Shown here in pieces: positions 36,801 to 45,950 of a stretch of DNA of 64,000 nt. The notes beneath the pieces are model-generated. The model saw only the letters and a program-made list of their open reading frames with translations, made no database searches and was not told the origin of the DNA. The DNA lies in contig JASANG010003859.1 in NCBI GenBank assembly GCA_030248215.1, positions 1 to 64,000 of the forward strand. The letters are read 5' to 3'. The stretch is from Enoplolaimus lenunculus. Its lineage: Eukaryota; Nematoda; Enoplea; Enoplida; Thoracostomopsidae. Positions within the stretch are counted from its first letter, which is position 1; every line of letters starts with the position of its first letter. Both the position numbers and the translations under genes were made by a program.

Positions 36801-39800
36801 ACAAAACCTTACGGAAATTGCCGTTACGAAAATATTGATGATGTTGATCGGTTTGTGTACAATCGGTCTTATACGGTTGAGGTAAATGTTAGCTCGATGC
36901 TCAAAAAGACAGATCCAGACGGCGATGACAGGGGGTGACACTAGGTACCCGCCGTTCTTTGTGGGTCGAAATTTGTGATTAAGTGGTAAAAATCGTATAA
37001 AATATACGTCGGGATTTGAGGTCTGCGTTTTCGCCGCAATATATATGGAGTCACTCCGTTTGAAGGATACTGGATCCGGTGAACAGCGTAAAGCATTTAA
37101 TTGCTGTTTATTTAATTGTCGTGTGTTTTTATGAATTCTTGGGGTTGTGCTATACTTGCTGCGTGCCGCTACGCGCCGGCATGCGGCAGGGTAAAATTGT
37201 TTTATAAAAAAATTGCCGCACGTCGCTGCGCGTCGCTGCACACCACCAAATAGATTTTGCTTATATTTTTATTAGCAATGCATATCGACGTGTAGCGGCG
37301 TGCGGCAGCGTTTGACACAGTAAAGTATAGCGCAACCACTACACTGCAAAAAATGGTAAGTCAAATTGACTCTTTCCGAAATCGGCGGTTCCGGACTACA
37401 CAAACTGAGTCCAATTCAACTCTGTCAAAGTCAAATTCGGCTCACTGAGCGACTCATTTAGTCGAATTTGACTCTGGCGGAGTCGAATTTTGACTCAGTT
37501 TGTGTAGTCAGGAAAAGCCTATTTCCGAGAGAGTCAATTTTACTCACCATTTTTTTGCAGTATACAGTTGAACAACTGCTTTAAATCAGGTGTTTAAGTA
37601 GATTTCGACGTTTGAAATCTGCGAATGAATTTCGCTTTAAGCGTTGGCTTGAAACCCAATTCAAGTTAGCGAAGCTTTAGAACTGCTGACAAATTAAATG
37701 TTTCCATTGGAATGGTAATTTGGTTTCAACGAACGCATTCGAATTGAGTTATAACTGGCGGATAGTCGTTTTGGAAAAGGTTCCAGATGCCGTAGAAAGC
37801 TTGTGAACGCTAGCCGTGTTTCGCCATTAATATCCATCTTTGATTTATAGTTTGTGAATTTCTGTGAACATTTCACGATTCGAACAGTAAAATTAAGTTT
37901 GTCGATGTGAAACACGGATTGAAAAATGTATTATGTGAAGCTGGCTTACAAGTTTAGGCTACAGTACCTACGTAGTGTTACACTATCGTGGGCCCATGTT
38001 ACTTTAAAGGGCGTTCAGGTTTCTGGTGTGTCTATAAAAGAATAAGTTTAGATTCCTGATTACATTTTTTGCTTAGGCTTAGGCTTAGGAATACGCTTAA
38101 TCTACTGTTACGCCCCTTAAAGTAACACTGGCCGAGATGTGTATACGAACGACCCATACGGGTTAATGATCACAATGATCAATTTTTGCTGAATTCGATC
38201 AATTCAAACTAAACCGATTATTTGTTCAGGGCTGTCATCGGAGTTGCTTTCAACGCGCCTTAGTGGCGAATTGTGGCTGTATGGACCCTCGGTTGCCGGC
38301 GTACGGTGTCAACGGAACGATTTGCTCAGATTCATTTGAAAGTATATAAAGCGGCTGTCTCATATATCATGGCATTTGTACACTTTACTCCAATTTTAAA
38401 TTTTACGACAGCACATACCGTAATTGCTTATTTTAGTAATAGAGAGGGGCGGCGGTTTACTAATTTACGTTGATAATTTTACTGAAACTATATTGCTGAA
38501 ATAAAAATTCAATCTAATATAAGAAAATTATCGAGTCATAAAAATTATTATTTTGCACCAAACGGCGTATGCAAGGAGAATACAAGAGTATATCTTCGGA
38601 ACTTTTGGAAAGACTCAAAAAAGCCTTTTGGAGAATAAATGTCAACAAAATTTTCTCGTACGCTTCGCTCGATCTTGGAACTTTTAAGACGTGGCTATCC
38701 CTCCTTCCGAAATGAAATCCATCCGATCTCCTGGTTTGGCACAGTTAAATGCACCATGCCATTGGTAGATCAACAGTGAGGTTTCAAACCCTTTTCGGGA
38801 TGCGGTAAACCCTCATTTTTATCTACTGCCATTAATGTTTTGGCCCATTGAAAGATCACGGGCGGAACGTTTTTGTGTGGGACTGGAAAAGAGTAAGCGT
38901 AAGCTTTAGACTATTTTTTTTGCTTGGCTTACGCTTAGGCTTAGGCTTGGACATAGGAATATGCTCATTCTTACGCTTAGGCTTAGGTTTGGACATAGGA
39001 ATATGCTCATTCTTACGCTTAGGCTTAGGCTTAGGCTTAGGATTAGGAATTTGCTTATAAATACTATTCTGTCGCTGTTATTTACACTGGCGATTGTTTT
39101 TAAGGAAGTTGTATGCAAAACTTTGTTCGAGAAATTGGCGATTTTCAACGTGTCGAAAATTGTGTCTGTCTACAACCGTGCGCGTAAGTTTAAGGGTTGC
39201 GCTATACTTTATTTTGCCGGACGTCGCTGTGTGTCGCCACACGCCGATGTGCATTGCTATATGCAAAATCTATTTTGTGGCGTCCGGCGGCGCGGCGCCG
39301 TCCGGAAGCGCAGTCCTTAACGTATACCGTAGTCAGTAAAAGGTTTAGATGTCTCAAGGCAGTTATAGCGCAAACCTAACCACCATTCAGTTGAAACGCT
39401 GTTTTTACTAAGTTTTTCAACTTGTATAAATTGAAGTATTCCTTCAGTAAAAATTCTGTTCGAAGTTCGAACGAATTTGTGAGGTTGTTTCCAGCTGAAG
39501 GATATCTTGTGAGTATATACATAGTAGACTACTTGTGTATTTTCTCGTTTAATTGCAATCAAAACTACCCGCTAATAAGTGTAAGCATAATCCTAATCCT
39601 AATTTTTAGCATACTGTAGTGACCTGAATAAGAGGAGAGTAATAAGACGGGGTTGTCACTAATAAGAGTCCCTAAGCGGATATAGTGTCTAAACCCTAAT
39701 CAGAGTCCGTAAATGTCAATTATCCCTAATTGTAGCGTATTAATGATTCCAGGACCAAACAAATTTGAGGTCGACTCTTTTAAGGGTACTTAAGTTTTGA

Positions 39801-42800
39801 AAAAGAACATTCCTAAGTATAACCTTGTGTTATCGCTCAAGCTTTTCTTACAACACAAATAAACGTTTAATTCAAACGAATACCTATTTGCAATTCCGGA
39901 TATATCAGTAAGCAAAGGTGGTGGACGGCTGGTTGAAAATAAATAACAGTCCGTAACCGAATAACAAGGGGGTACCCTCTGGAGAGACCAAATAAATATC
40001 AGTCCCTCCCACTCTTATTCGGGTCATTACAGTAATGGAACACGAATTGTCGAGTCGACGAAATTTCGGATTACCAGTTGTCTGGTGACGAAATGTCGTG
40101 ATACCGCCGGATACAGATTTTCATTGTTGAAAATTTAAATTTTTTCATTGGTTCGATTGTAGTAAATGTATTTTAGGCAGTCAATTTATACAGTGACGTA
40201 TTCAGCGTCTAGCTGGCCGTCTTATAAACATGCGGTGAGTATTGAATAAACTCACTACACTGTAAATTCCAGTGAGCTGATTTTAACTCAGAATGAGTCG
40301 AATCCACTCAGAAGCGTGAGCTCTGAGTTAGGTCTTTCAGAACTCAGAAATCTGAATTGATTGAACTCATTTTGAGTTATTTAATCAACTCACACGGAAT
40401 CAGTCCAGAGTGAATTAATATTTACTGTTATTAACTCAGAAATAACCAGAAAAAACTAATTCTCTCTCTGAGTTGATTAATCAACTCATTGGAATTTACA
40501 GTGTACGATACGATATCACAACAGTATTTTGTTCACAATTTTACTCGCTAAATTTTAAACTAAATTCTGTCTAATTAATGTTTGTTTAAGCAGCACATGT
40601 ATCCGTATTGGTGTAATTTGTAGATTTCCCGACAAATTTGAACTTAAGCTTGATCCTAAGCTGAATCATAAACCTAAAACCTAAGCCTAACTTTGAAGCT
40701 AAAATACATATAGACAGCAGTGCAGAAAAAGTGTATGAGAACCCGACAAGTCACTTGATTAATGCTTCAAAGCTGGTAATTGGCCTTAAGCTGTGCCGTG
40801 CGCGGCTCCTCCATACCCCCAAATGCGGTTCCCCCCATGTAATTTTAAAATAATTATTGTTTGTATCAAACATTTGCCTGAATAATTATCGTCTGGCTTC
40901 TTGTTCGCTTCGCTCGCGAAATTTCTTCAGTATCCTCCTTTAATGTAATTCTTTAGTTGCTCAGAAACATATTTGTTGTATTAATACCTTTTCCCTAAAA
41001 TAGGCGGAACTAATGCTGAAAATAGGCCTGGTTCCGCGCTCGCTACACTCGAGTGGTTCGTTACAGCACGAACCCAGTGATGGATTCAGAGGGTTGGCCC
41101 CGCCGTGCTGACAATTTTGCTATCTAAACGGCTTATCTCAAGGTTACAATGTGTTTTCTAGCAAAACAGGTGAAATACAATGCAAAGCTGCCTCACGAAT
41201 TTAAAATTTTGTCGCCTTCGGCGCAATTAATAAATGCTAAACATAAAAACAACGGGGCCCATGTTACTTTTAGGGCCGTCCCAATTTGTGCTGGGTCTCT
41301 AAAAGAGTAGGCTTACATTCTACACTACATTTTTTGCTTAGACTTAGGTTTAATTTTAGGCTTAGGCTTAGGCTTAGGAATACGCTTTTGCAACGCTTAG
41401 ACTTAGGCTTAGGAATACGCTTAATCTACTGTTACGGCCCTAAAAGTAACATTGGCCAAAAAATGTTTAAAACCCGCAATATCCTGACCCACTGAAAATT
41501 TTGAATTTGCGATAAGCTGTTTTTGTTGGAAAGGGTTAATATATTAATTGTATTTTAGGTTGGCCACTGTGAAGATGATCGTGAATGCATTGAACAATAC
41601 AGGTAAGCTTATACTTCAATATCCGTTTTCCGTTTCCGTTATTTTTACTATCCGTTTACACTCTGATAGACGCTAAACCTCATGGCCAATGTATAGAACA
41701 GAGTCAGAACAGTAGTATAAACATATTCCTAAGGCGTAAGAATGGGCTTATACCCACCCAAGCCTAAGCCTAAGCAAAAATAGTCTAAAGCTTAAGCTTA
41801 CTGTCGCCACAGAATAACGTTCCGCACCTGATCTTTACATGATCCAATCTCATAATTAATTCATGTACGCATGTTTCAGAGAAAATGCAGTGAAATTAGA
41901 AGTTTATTACGAACAAATCAGCTATGAAGTGGTTAAAGAAAAACCAGCATATGCGGTGAGTATCTGATTTACTGAACGCGTCTACGCGTTCGTAGCCAAA
42001 CATGGCTTCAGTTCCCGGAGAACAGGGCTTCAGTTCCCGGAGAACAGGGCTTCAGTTCCCGGAGAACAGGGCCTCAGTTCCCGGAGAACAGGGCCTCAGT
42101 TCCCGGAGAACAGGGCCTCAGTTCCCGGAGAACAGGGCCTCAGTTCCCGGAGAACAGGGCCTCAGTTCCCGGAGAACAGGGCCTCAGTTCCCGGAAAACA
42201 TGGCCTCAGTTCCCGGAAAACAGGGCTTCAGTTCCCGGAGAACAGGGCTTCAGTTCCCGGAGAACAGGGCTTCAGTTCCCGGAGAACAGGGCCTCAGTTC
42301 CCGGAGAACAGGGCCTCAGTTCCCGGAGAACAGGGCCTCAGTTCCCGGAGAACAGGCCCTCAGTTCCCGGAGAACAGAGTCTCAGTTCCCGGAAAACACG
42401 GCCTCAGTTCCCGGAAAACAGGGCTTCAGTTCCCGGAAAACAGGGCTTCAGTTCCCGGAGAACAGGGCTTCAGTTCCCGGAGAACAGGGCTTCAGTTCCC
42501 GGAGAACAGGGCTTCAGTTCCCGGAGAACAGGGCTTCAGTTCCCGGAGAACAGGGCCTCAGTTCCCGGAAAACAGGGCTTCAGTTCCCGGAAAACAGGGC
42601 TTCAGTTCCCGGAGAACAGGGCTTCAGTTCCCGGAGAACAGGGCCTCAGTTCCCGGAGCGGGCTTCGTTCCGGGCGGGCCTCAGTTCCCGAAACAGGGCC
42701 TCGTTCCCGGAGAACAGGGCTTCATTCCCAAACCCCTCCCAAACCCTCCCAACCCCCCACCCCATTACCGGAATAACGTTACTCTCTAACCCGGAAAAAA

Positions 42801-44167
42801 GTTTTGGTTCCGTTTTGTACATTATGCAAAATCATATGGTATGAGCGCTTCGGTAAATGAAATGTGTTTGGCATTTATATGCATGATATATCTTGCAGCT
42901 TTTGCTAGAATTTCTATTTATTCTTTAACGCTAAAACGACAACCTAAAAATGTGAAGCCTAAATCTCAGTGTGTACAAATTTGTTAAGGCTATTTTCCCT
43001 ATAGAGGGCCGCAGGTTTTAATAACGATGGCAAGTTGTATAAGTAGAAGAGTTCAGTATAAACGTCGATCGGAACAAAGAATATAATGTTAAGCCTAAGC
43101 CATAAACTGATAGTTTGAGCGAATAACATTCGTTGTTGTTTTGATCCGGGTAATTTTGTCGCCGAACTGATGAATGTTAAATTTTAAGCTTGTTGATCTA
43201 CTCGCTGATATGGGCGGACAAATTGGTAAGTATATATGGCGTTGGTTTCTAAGCTATTTCAATTGCTGGAATGGAGCCAGGCCAGGATTGTGGCCCGTGT
43301 TATCAATATATAAGACCGGCCCACTAAGCCTAAGCGTATGTTTAATTACAAGTGTAATCTTAAATATTTGTCGTGCGGCGCCGTTCGGTGCCGTTCGTCG
43401 CCGTCCGTCACCATACGGTGCCGTCCGCACGTCAAACGTACGGCGCCGCACGACAAAGTGCGGCGACACATGTCGCCGTGCGGTAAACGTACACAAATTT
43501 CTAACGTATGATACCGTATGGTAACGGACGGTGACGTACGGCACTGGACGGTGATGGACGGCGACGGACGGCTCTGGACGGCGATAGGCGGCGACGGACG
43601 GCAAGTATGCAACTCTAAAGCTTCGAGTTTGTAAAGCTTGTAGTTTCTAAGAAGTAATGCATTTCTGGAGGGGGGTGGCGCAATATTTTTATATACGGGC
43701 TGGGTTTCGCTTAGCTAACCTCAACCTACAAGCCCGTATATACGTTCCTTTAATGAAATTAATATTTCAATACGTGTTCAATTGCTTGTAACAAATCAAG
43801 TGATGTTTATGATTGCGGTGCCAATAGATTTAACTATAACTGAATAACGAAACGTTCAGTTCAAGTTGAATAAAACCGTTTGAAATTACAGACATTTGGG
43901 CTGGTATTCTAAGAGCAGATAAGCATTTAATCGCGTGTTAAATTCATTAATTTAAAATAGATTTTTAAATTTGGTTCTGAAAATGTGGTCATAAAAGAGT
44001 TATTCATCACATTTACCTGATTGTGGTAAACACAAGCTTAATTTACAGGCCTCTGGCTGGGTCTATCGGTCATCACCGTTTTCGAATGGTTCGTTTTGGT
44101 CGGCAATTTAATTTTATTCGGATGCTATGGTTCAAATCAATCAGCTTTACCTCAAACTGAAACGTGA
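24883..44167 (+). CDS. Degenerin/ENaC-family cation channel subunit, 5' partial
   Basis: Nineteen phase-matched exons: 24883-25048, 25967-25994, 27931-27995, 28811-28997, 29946-30075, 31715-31860, 32584-32780, 33534-33688, 34983-35083, 35809-35969, 36783-36881, 38230-38341, 39105-39183, 39448-39508, 40181-40234, 41559-41602, 41880-41955, 43189-43225 and 44049-44167 (TGA), about 671 residues. The first exon is missing. Trimeric, amiloride-sensitive Na+ channels of the plasma membrane; nematode members serve touch and motor control. Visible in order: HG gating motif (SSHGVPW), TM1 ([15 protein letters not shown]), [13 protein letters not shown], a Cys-rich insert (CSC, CFCF), [76 protein letters not shown] and TM2 with the G-L-S filter. 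The cytoplasmic tail is only ~15 residues. Closest recalled relatives are nematode MEC-4/UNC-8. Confidence 0.9.
25690..25894. mobile_element. Partial copy of the 19842 MITE family
   Basis: The right end reads GTTTTATTCGGGTCATTACA, and the interior holds ATTTGGTCTTGGAAGCATTT and GGACTCTA words shared with 19842-20261. The left end is lost. It lies in a degenerin intron. Confidence 0.55.
26038..26246. mobile_element. GAGTC palindromic MITE, well-preserved copy
   Basis: It runs from CACTGCAAAAAATGGTGAGT to ACTCACCGTTTCTTGCAGTG and is flanked by TA on both sides. The arms pair almost throughout (CTCTCCGAAATAGGCTC against GAGCCTATTTCAGAGGGAG). TA flanks suggest a Tc1/mariner-type or similar TA-targeting mover. 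It lies in the degenerin intron after the 28-nt exon. Confidence 0.85.
26681..27079. mobile_element. hAT-like MITE with TATCCGG-reiterated ends
   Basis: Ends are CAGGGATCGACCGGATAT and ATATCCGGTCGATCCTTG. An exact 8-bp target duplication, GTTCCTGC, lies at 26673-26680 and 27080-27087. Subterminal DNA is runs of TATCCGG/TTCCGG. It has no transposase and lies in a degenerin intron. Confidence 0.85.
27328..27565. mobile_element. MITE, TATTCTCAAAT...TAGCACCTATC family
   Basis: Left CATATTCTCAAATCCGTATA plus AGCACCTATCATCAG is inverted at the right as CTGGTGATAGGTGCTAC and ATGAAAATACG. Sister copies are at 29694-29911 and 36363-36657; the terminal sequence GGCC.TATTCTCAAATG is best seen in the latter. 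Confidence 0.65.
27617..27786. mobile_element. TTAGGC-array MITE, GGGGCGGAAC-type, reverse orientation
   Basis: Contains GTTTAGACTATTTTTTGGCT, two blocks of TTAGGC hexamers each followed by AATATGCTCGTTCTTACGC, and the end ATACTGTTCCGCCCCTGTTC. TTAGGC runs of three to four units occur twice. It lies 145 bp before the degenerin FPAVTICN exon. Confidence 0.7.
29040..29199. mobile_element. Short element copy, 8613 family
   Basis: GCCAAGGAGGCGGGCAGGGG, the middle TTAACCTTGCTTGTAAGTCA, and the end CCCGTAGCAAGGTGGTCCGA parallel the copies at 8613 and 23985. It starts 43 bp after the donor of the fourth degenerin exon. Confidence 0.6.
29694..29911. mobile_element. MITE, TATTCTCAAAT...TAGCACCTATC family, copy 2
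   Basis: The left GGGCCATATTCTTAAATGTG with AGCACCTATCACAAG mirrors the right GATGATAGTTGCAATACGC and TTGAGAATATTGGCCC. It ends 35 bp before the exon at 29946. Confidence 0.65.
30170..30307. mobile_element. CCTAAG-array MITE, short copy
   Basis: CATAGAACAGGGCTGGAACA at the left mirrors CCGGCCCTGTTCTATACATG at the right; the interior has CATATTCCTTAGCCTAAG and TTAGTCTAAAGCTTAAAC. Same family as 18373. Confidence 0.65.
30568..30760. mobile_element. TTAGGC-array MITE, CATGTTACTTTTA-ended subfamily
   Basis: TCCATGCTACTTTTAAGGCC at the left is inverted at the right as GGCCCTAAAAGTAACATTGG. The interior holds TTAGGC units and GGATACGCTT words. Sisters with the same ends: 34034, 37990, 41256, 45459, 49805 and the split outer element at 46694/48640. 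Confidence 0.7.
31126..31640 (+). repeat. tRNA-derived repeat (SINE-like), two decayed copies
   Basis: At 31515-31575 a tRNA-like core has an A-box-like TAGCTGAGTGGTGATGG and a B-box-like GAGTTCGAATCC. At 31150-31200 a weaker relative has CGAGCGGTGACGGT and GAGAGTTCAAGG. Both are followed by AAATAGAAAATATTC. Stem pairing is too poor for a working tRNA, so SINE or pseudo-tRNA is preferred. They lie in the degenerin intron before 31715. Confidence 0.4.
32010..32091. repeat. Perfect 25-bp inverted repeat (hairpin)
   Basis: TGTGGAAATATAAAATGGTT and the next five bases (32010-32034) are the exact reverse complement of 32067-32091, with a 32-nt loop. It sits in a degenerin intron. A perfect arm in such diverged surroundings implies recent origin or constraint; either a young fold-back insertion or a small-RNA hairpin could explain it. 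Confidence 0.75.
32846..33230. mobile_element. AAGTTTAAG-rich element with a short tandem block
   Basis: Dense AGTTTAAG/CTTAAACT words in both orientations. At about 33027-33095 a tandem block of ~23 bp units (ATAAGTTTACTTAAACTAAA) occurs three times. It resembles the other elements here built from one reiterated word. The ends are not defined. It lies in a degenerin intron. Confidence 0.5.
34034..34277. mobile_element. CCTAAG-array MITE, CATGTTACTTTTA-ended, reverse copy
   Basis: GGCCAATGTTACTCTAAGGG at the left and CCCCTTAAAGCAACATGGGC at the right are inverted. Inside, three blocks of CCTAAG units are each separated by GTTGCAAAA.TGT; these blocks look like a ~55-bp tandem triplication. 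Confidence 0.7.
35108..35423. mobile_element. GC-rich MITE, GGTTGCGCTATACTT ends
   Basis: AGGGTTGCGCTATACTTGAC at the left is inverted at the right (AAGTATAGCACAACCT). The interior is unusually CpG-rich: nearly identical ~20-bp units GGACGGCGCCGGACGGTGAA repeat between about 35240 and 35345. Other members: 37142, 39193, a decayed one at 43368 and a short one at 63150. It overlaps no exon. It starts 25 bp after the exon ending 35083. Confidence 0.8.
36363..36657. mobile_element. MITE, GGCCCGTATTCTCAAATG family, copy 3 with insertion
   Basis: GGCCCGTATTCTCAAATGTA with GTAGCATCTATC at the left mirrors GATAGATGCTATACAC and ATTTGAAAATATGGCC at the right. A 60-bp hAT-like element (36446-36505) is inserted inside. 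Together with 27328 and 29694 this is the third copy in this gene. Confidence 0.7.
36446..36505. mobile_element. 60-bp miniature of the TTCCGG hAT-like MITE
   Basis: Starts CAGGGTGCAACCGGAATTCC and ends GGTTGCATCCTG, the same ends as the 391-bp element at 10528, with almost nothing between. It is flanked by TGGTGAG on both sides (7 of 8 positions of the expected 8-bp duplication). It lies inside another MITE. Confidence 0.75.
37142..37337. mobile_element. GC-rich MITE, GGTTGTGCTATACTT ends
   Basis: GGGTTGTGCTATACTTGCTG at the left and AAGTATAGCGCAACC at the right are inverted. Inside are two inverted blocks rich in GCCGC.CGTCG. It directly abuts the GAGTC MITE at 37342. Confidence 0.75.
37342..37561. 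mobile_element. GAGTC palindromic MITE
   Basis: CACTGCAAAAAATGGTAAGT to ACTCACCATTTTTTTGCAGT, nearly fully palindromic, flanked by TA. Same family as 26038. Confidence 0.8.
37990..38134. mobile_element. TTAGGC MITE, CATGTTACTTTTA-ended, minimal copy
   Basis: GGGCCCATGTTACTTTAAAG mirrors CTTAAAGTAACACTGGCC. Only two TTAGGC units remain in the centre, making this the shortest whole member here. Confidence 0.7.
38848..39086. mobile_element. TTAGGC-array MITE, GGGGCGGAAC-type, long copy
   Basis: Starts AAGATCACGGGCGGAACGTT and ends ACTATTCTGTCGCTGTTATT. The interior has three blocks of TTAGGC units separated by GACATAGGAATATGCTCATT spacers. It ends 19 bp before the degenerin exon at 39105, so it lies close to the branch point and acceptor region. 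Confidence 0.7.
39193..39378. mobile_element. GC-rich MITE, GGTTGCGCTATACTT ends
   Basis: AAGGGTTGCGCTATACTTTA at the left; AGTTATAGCGCAAACCTA at the right. The interior is CG-rich with inverted CGCC/GGCG blocks. It begins 10 bp after the donor of the exon at 39105-39183. Confidence 0.7.
39612..40033. mobile_element. MITE with GTGACC(C/T)GAATAAGAGG ends, copy 2
   Basis: ACTGTAGTGACCTGAATAAG at the left and CTTATTCGGGTCATTACAGT at the right are inverted. The interior matches 19842-20261 in reverse (GAGAGACCAAATAAATATCA and the matching TTTGGTCTCTCCAGAGGG). Confidence 0.8.
40258..40503. mobile_element. TGAGTTGA palindromic MITE, copy 2
   Basis: CACTGTAAATTCCAGTGAGC to CATTGGAATTTACAGTG, flanked by TA. 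Same family as 21963; the arms hold GAGTTGATTAATCAACTC. Confidence 0.75.
41256..41457. mobile_element. TTAGGC-array MITE, CATGTTACTTTTA-ended
   Basis: GGGCCCATGTTACTTTTAGG at the left and GGCCCTAAAAGTAACATTGG at the right. The interior has two TTAGGC blocks with GGAATACGCTT spacers. Confidence 0.75.
41681..41851. mobile_element. CCTAAG-array MITE, GGGGCGGAAC-type
   Basis: CCAATGTATAGAACAGAGTC start; CGCACCTGATCTTTACATGA end; CCTAAG units in the middle. It lies in the intron before the exon at 41880 and ends 29 bp upstream of it. Confidence 0.65.
42002..42720. repeat. 22-bp minisatellite, about 31 units
   Basis: Head-to-tail copies of GGGCTTCAGTTCCCGGAGAA plus CA, with few variants (CTTCAG/CCTCAG, GAGAACA/GAAAACA). 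Higher-order blocks of two unit types can be seen. Because 22 is not a multiple of 3 the array stays open in frame and gives a repetitive 280-codon frame with no gene signs. It lies in the degenerin intron between 41955 and 43189. High unit identity indicates recent expansion. Confidence 0.95.
43368..43613. mobile_element. Decayed GC-rich MITE
   Basis: Strings of CGGCGCCG, CCGTCCGTC and GGACGGCGACGGACGGC with a degraded right end AAGTATGCAACTCT match the interior and end of the GGTTGCGCTATACTT family (35108). The left end is lost. Confidence 0.55.
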
Positions 44168-44396
44168 CATATTCGTCGACTATACTCGGTATAAGTACTG
44201 TACCTTATTATTACTCCAAGTGTTTGCTTCAAAATTGCGTCCCGTGATAAAATCTCCATACGCGATATATTTTGGGATACTCAATATAATGGCGCAAATT
44301 GATGTGGAATTCCTGGTTTGTGTGTACCGGATACCACAAGGCTGCGCCGGCGGTCACAAATCAAACAGGCGACCTGCTGAAATGAAGTTAATAACG

Positions 44397-44402
44397 AATA
44401 AA
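44397..44402 (+). promoter_or_regulatory. Candidate poly(A) signal of the degenerin gene
   Basis: AATAAA lies 230 bp after the degenerin stop codon, a plausible position. No downstream element was assessed. Confidence 0.35.
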
Positions 44403-44610
44403 TATGACATATTTATGGCTCGTTTCGTGTATTATCGCCCCAATGCAAGACTAATACCTGTTGCTATTCTGCATGCTTAATAACGAACGAATGATTATGA
44501 AGAAACTGTTCAAAATTGGTCTGCAGGCAATATTTTGCCAAACGTCTGATATGTGGTAGTGCAACTTTGCTACAAGGCGTCATTTGTTACATCTAAAGAG
44601 TGTGAGCCAT

Positions 44611-44793
44611 TGTAAAGAACAGGGGCAGAACAGTATTATAAGCTTATTCTAAGCCTAAGTCTAAGCCTAAGCCTAAACATGAGTTTATACCTAAAGCCTA
44701 AGCCAAGCAAAAAATAGTCTAAAGCTTCAGCTTTATTCTTTTCTAGTCCCACAGAAAAACGTTCCGCCCCTGATCTTTACATGGACCAGAATG
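44611..44793. mobile_element. CCTAAG-array MITE, GGGGCGGAAC-type
   Basis: ATTGTAAAGAACAGGGGCAG at the left mirrors CCGCCCCTGATCTTTACATG at the right. The interior has CCTAAG units, AAAAATAGTCTAAAGCTTCA and AGTCCCACAG. One of the best-preserved members. Confidence 0.75.
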
Positions 44794-44951
44794 CGATAGG
44801 AGAGCAATTATCTGTAACATTTAAATTTGTAATGCCTTTGTGTCGATGTAAATATTGTTTACAGGATTTAGTAGCACTATATCAACTCCAGTAACAACAT
44901 TTACCGAATTTAAGTAATAGAACTATCCTATACTGCCGGCGCTCGCTGGTA

Positions 44952-45154
44952 CACTGCAAAAAATGGCGAGTCCAATTGACTCTCTGAATTACGCTTTTAG
45001 GGACTACACAAATTGAGTCAAAATTCGAGTCCGCCAGAGTCAAATTCAATTCACTGAGTCGCACGTTTGACTCTGGTGGAGTCGATTTTGACTCAGTTTG
45101 TGTAGTCCCGACTATTTCAGAGAGAGTCAATTTGACTCACAGTTTTTTGCAGTG
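44952..45154. mobile_element. GAGTC palindromic MITE
   Basis: CACTGCAAAAAATGGCGAGT to ACTCACAGTTTTTTGCAGTG with TA on each side. Confidence 0.8.
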
Positions 45155-45458
45155 TAATTGGCAGTTTCTGTATGGTTTCCCCTCGTTTTCGCACTCAAGC
45201 ACGATTGACTTTTATATCTCACAGTACAGTGGACTGCGTTACAGGCTTTAACTGTTGTATATGGTATATACTCTATATGTGAAAATGGACTATTGTAGAT
45301 ATAACTGGGAAGGTTAAAGTATTAATGAATATTGGGACATAAATTCATTGCAATTCAAATTGAACCCAGCTATGGGTCTTTATGATTGATCATAGTATAT
45401 ATATTTATCCTTTTCTTGCATTAACGTTTTCAGTAAATTGTGCGAAATTATAGACGTC

Positions 45459-45849
45459 TTGGCCAATGGTACCCTAAAGGCCGTTCCATTTTCCCGGGAC
45501 AGAAACGTACCAGGAGTACTCGTCCCATTTTCCCGGGACAGCAACGTACCAGGAGTACTCGTCCCATTTTCCCGGGACAGCAATGTACCAGGGGAGATGG
45601 GACAGTTGGGACAGTTTGGACAGATGGGACAGTTTGGACAGTTGGGACAGTTGGAACAGATGGGGCAGTTGGGACAGATGGGATAGTTGGGACAGATGGG
45701 ACAGTATATATATATATATATGTACATATAATATATATCCTACGTAAATATATCTGCCTGTGCATATATAAACAGGAGCGCATAAGTGTGCACACCGGGT
45801 ATATTTCTGTCCCGGGAAATTGGGACGGCCTTTATAGTAACATGGGCCG
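45459..45849. mobile_element. MITE with CATGTTACTTTTA-type ends and GGGACAG tandem interior
   Basis: GGCCAATGGTACCCTAAAGG at the left and GGCCTTTATAGTAACATGGG at the right are inverted and match the ends of 30568 and 41256. The interior is quite different: three ~32-bp units TTCCCGGGACAGCAACGTAC (45490-45600), then a run of GGGACAGTTTGGACAGATG words to about 45705, then a TATATA tract. The outer ends are shared; the cargo was swapped. Confidence 0.7.
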
Positions 45850-45950
45850 ACGTCTTGAAGCCAGCATTGGCGACATCAAAAAACGCAGATCGGTCAGATC
45901 CACCTCTCAGTAGTCTGCTCATGGTGAGAAGTCGTTTATGGCCAAGCAGG

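Noticed and set aside
38848-39148. Frames reading LGLGLGL or LSLSLSV on either strand
   Set aside because: Artefacts of TTAGGC/CCTAAG hexamers, which have no stop in some frames.
42002-42720. Regular repeat array considered as CRISPR
   Set aside because: Units are contiguous with no unique spacers, and the setting is an animal intron.
42002-42844. A 280-codon open frame on the plus strand with a [16 protein letters not shown] repeat
   Set aside because: It is the 22-bp minisatellite read through in frame; it has no start context, splice partners or known family.
44127-44480. A 117-codon frame overlapping the degenerin 3' end
   Set aside because: Out of frame with the TM2 exon, no matching family and no splice sites; the degenerin frame has clear conservation there.
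45380-45795. Frames with NCPICPNCP or GQLGQMG repeats
   Set aside because: Produced by the GGGACAG tandem array inside a MITE.
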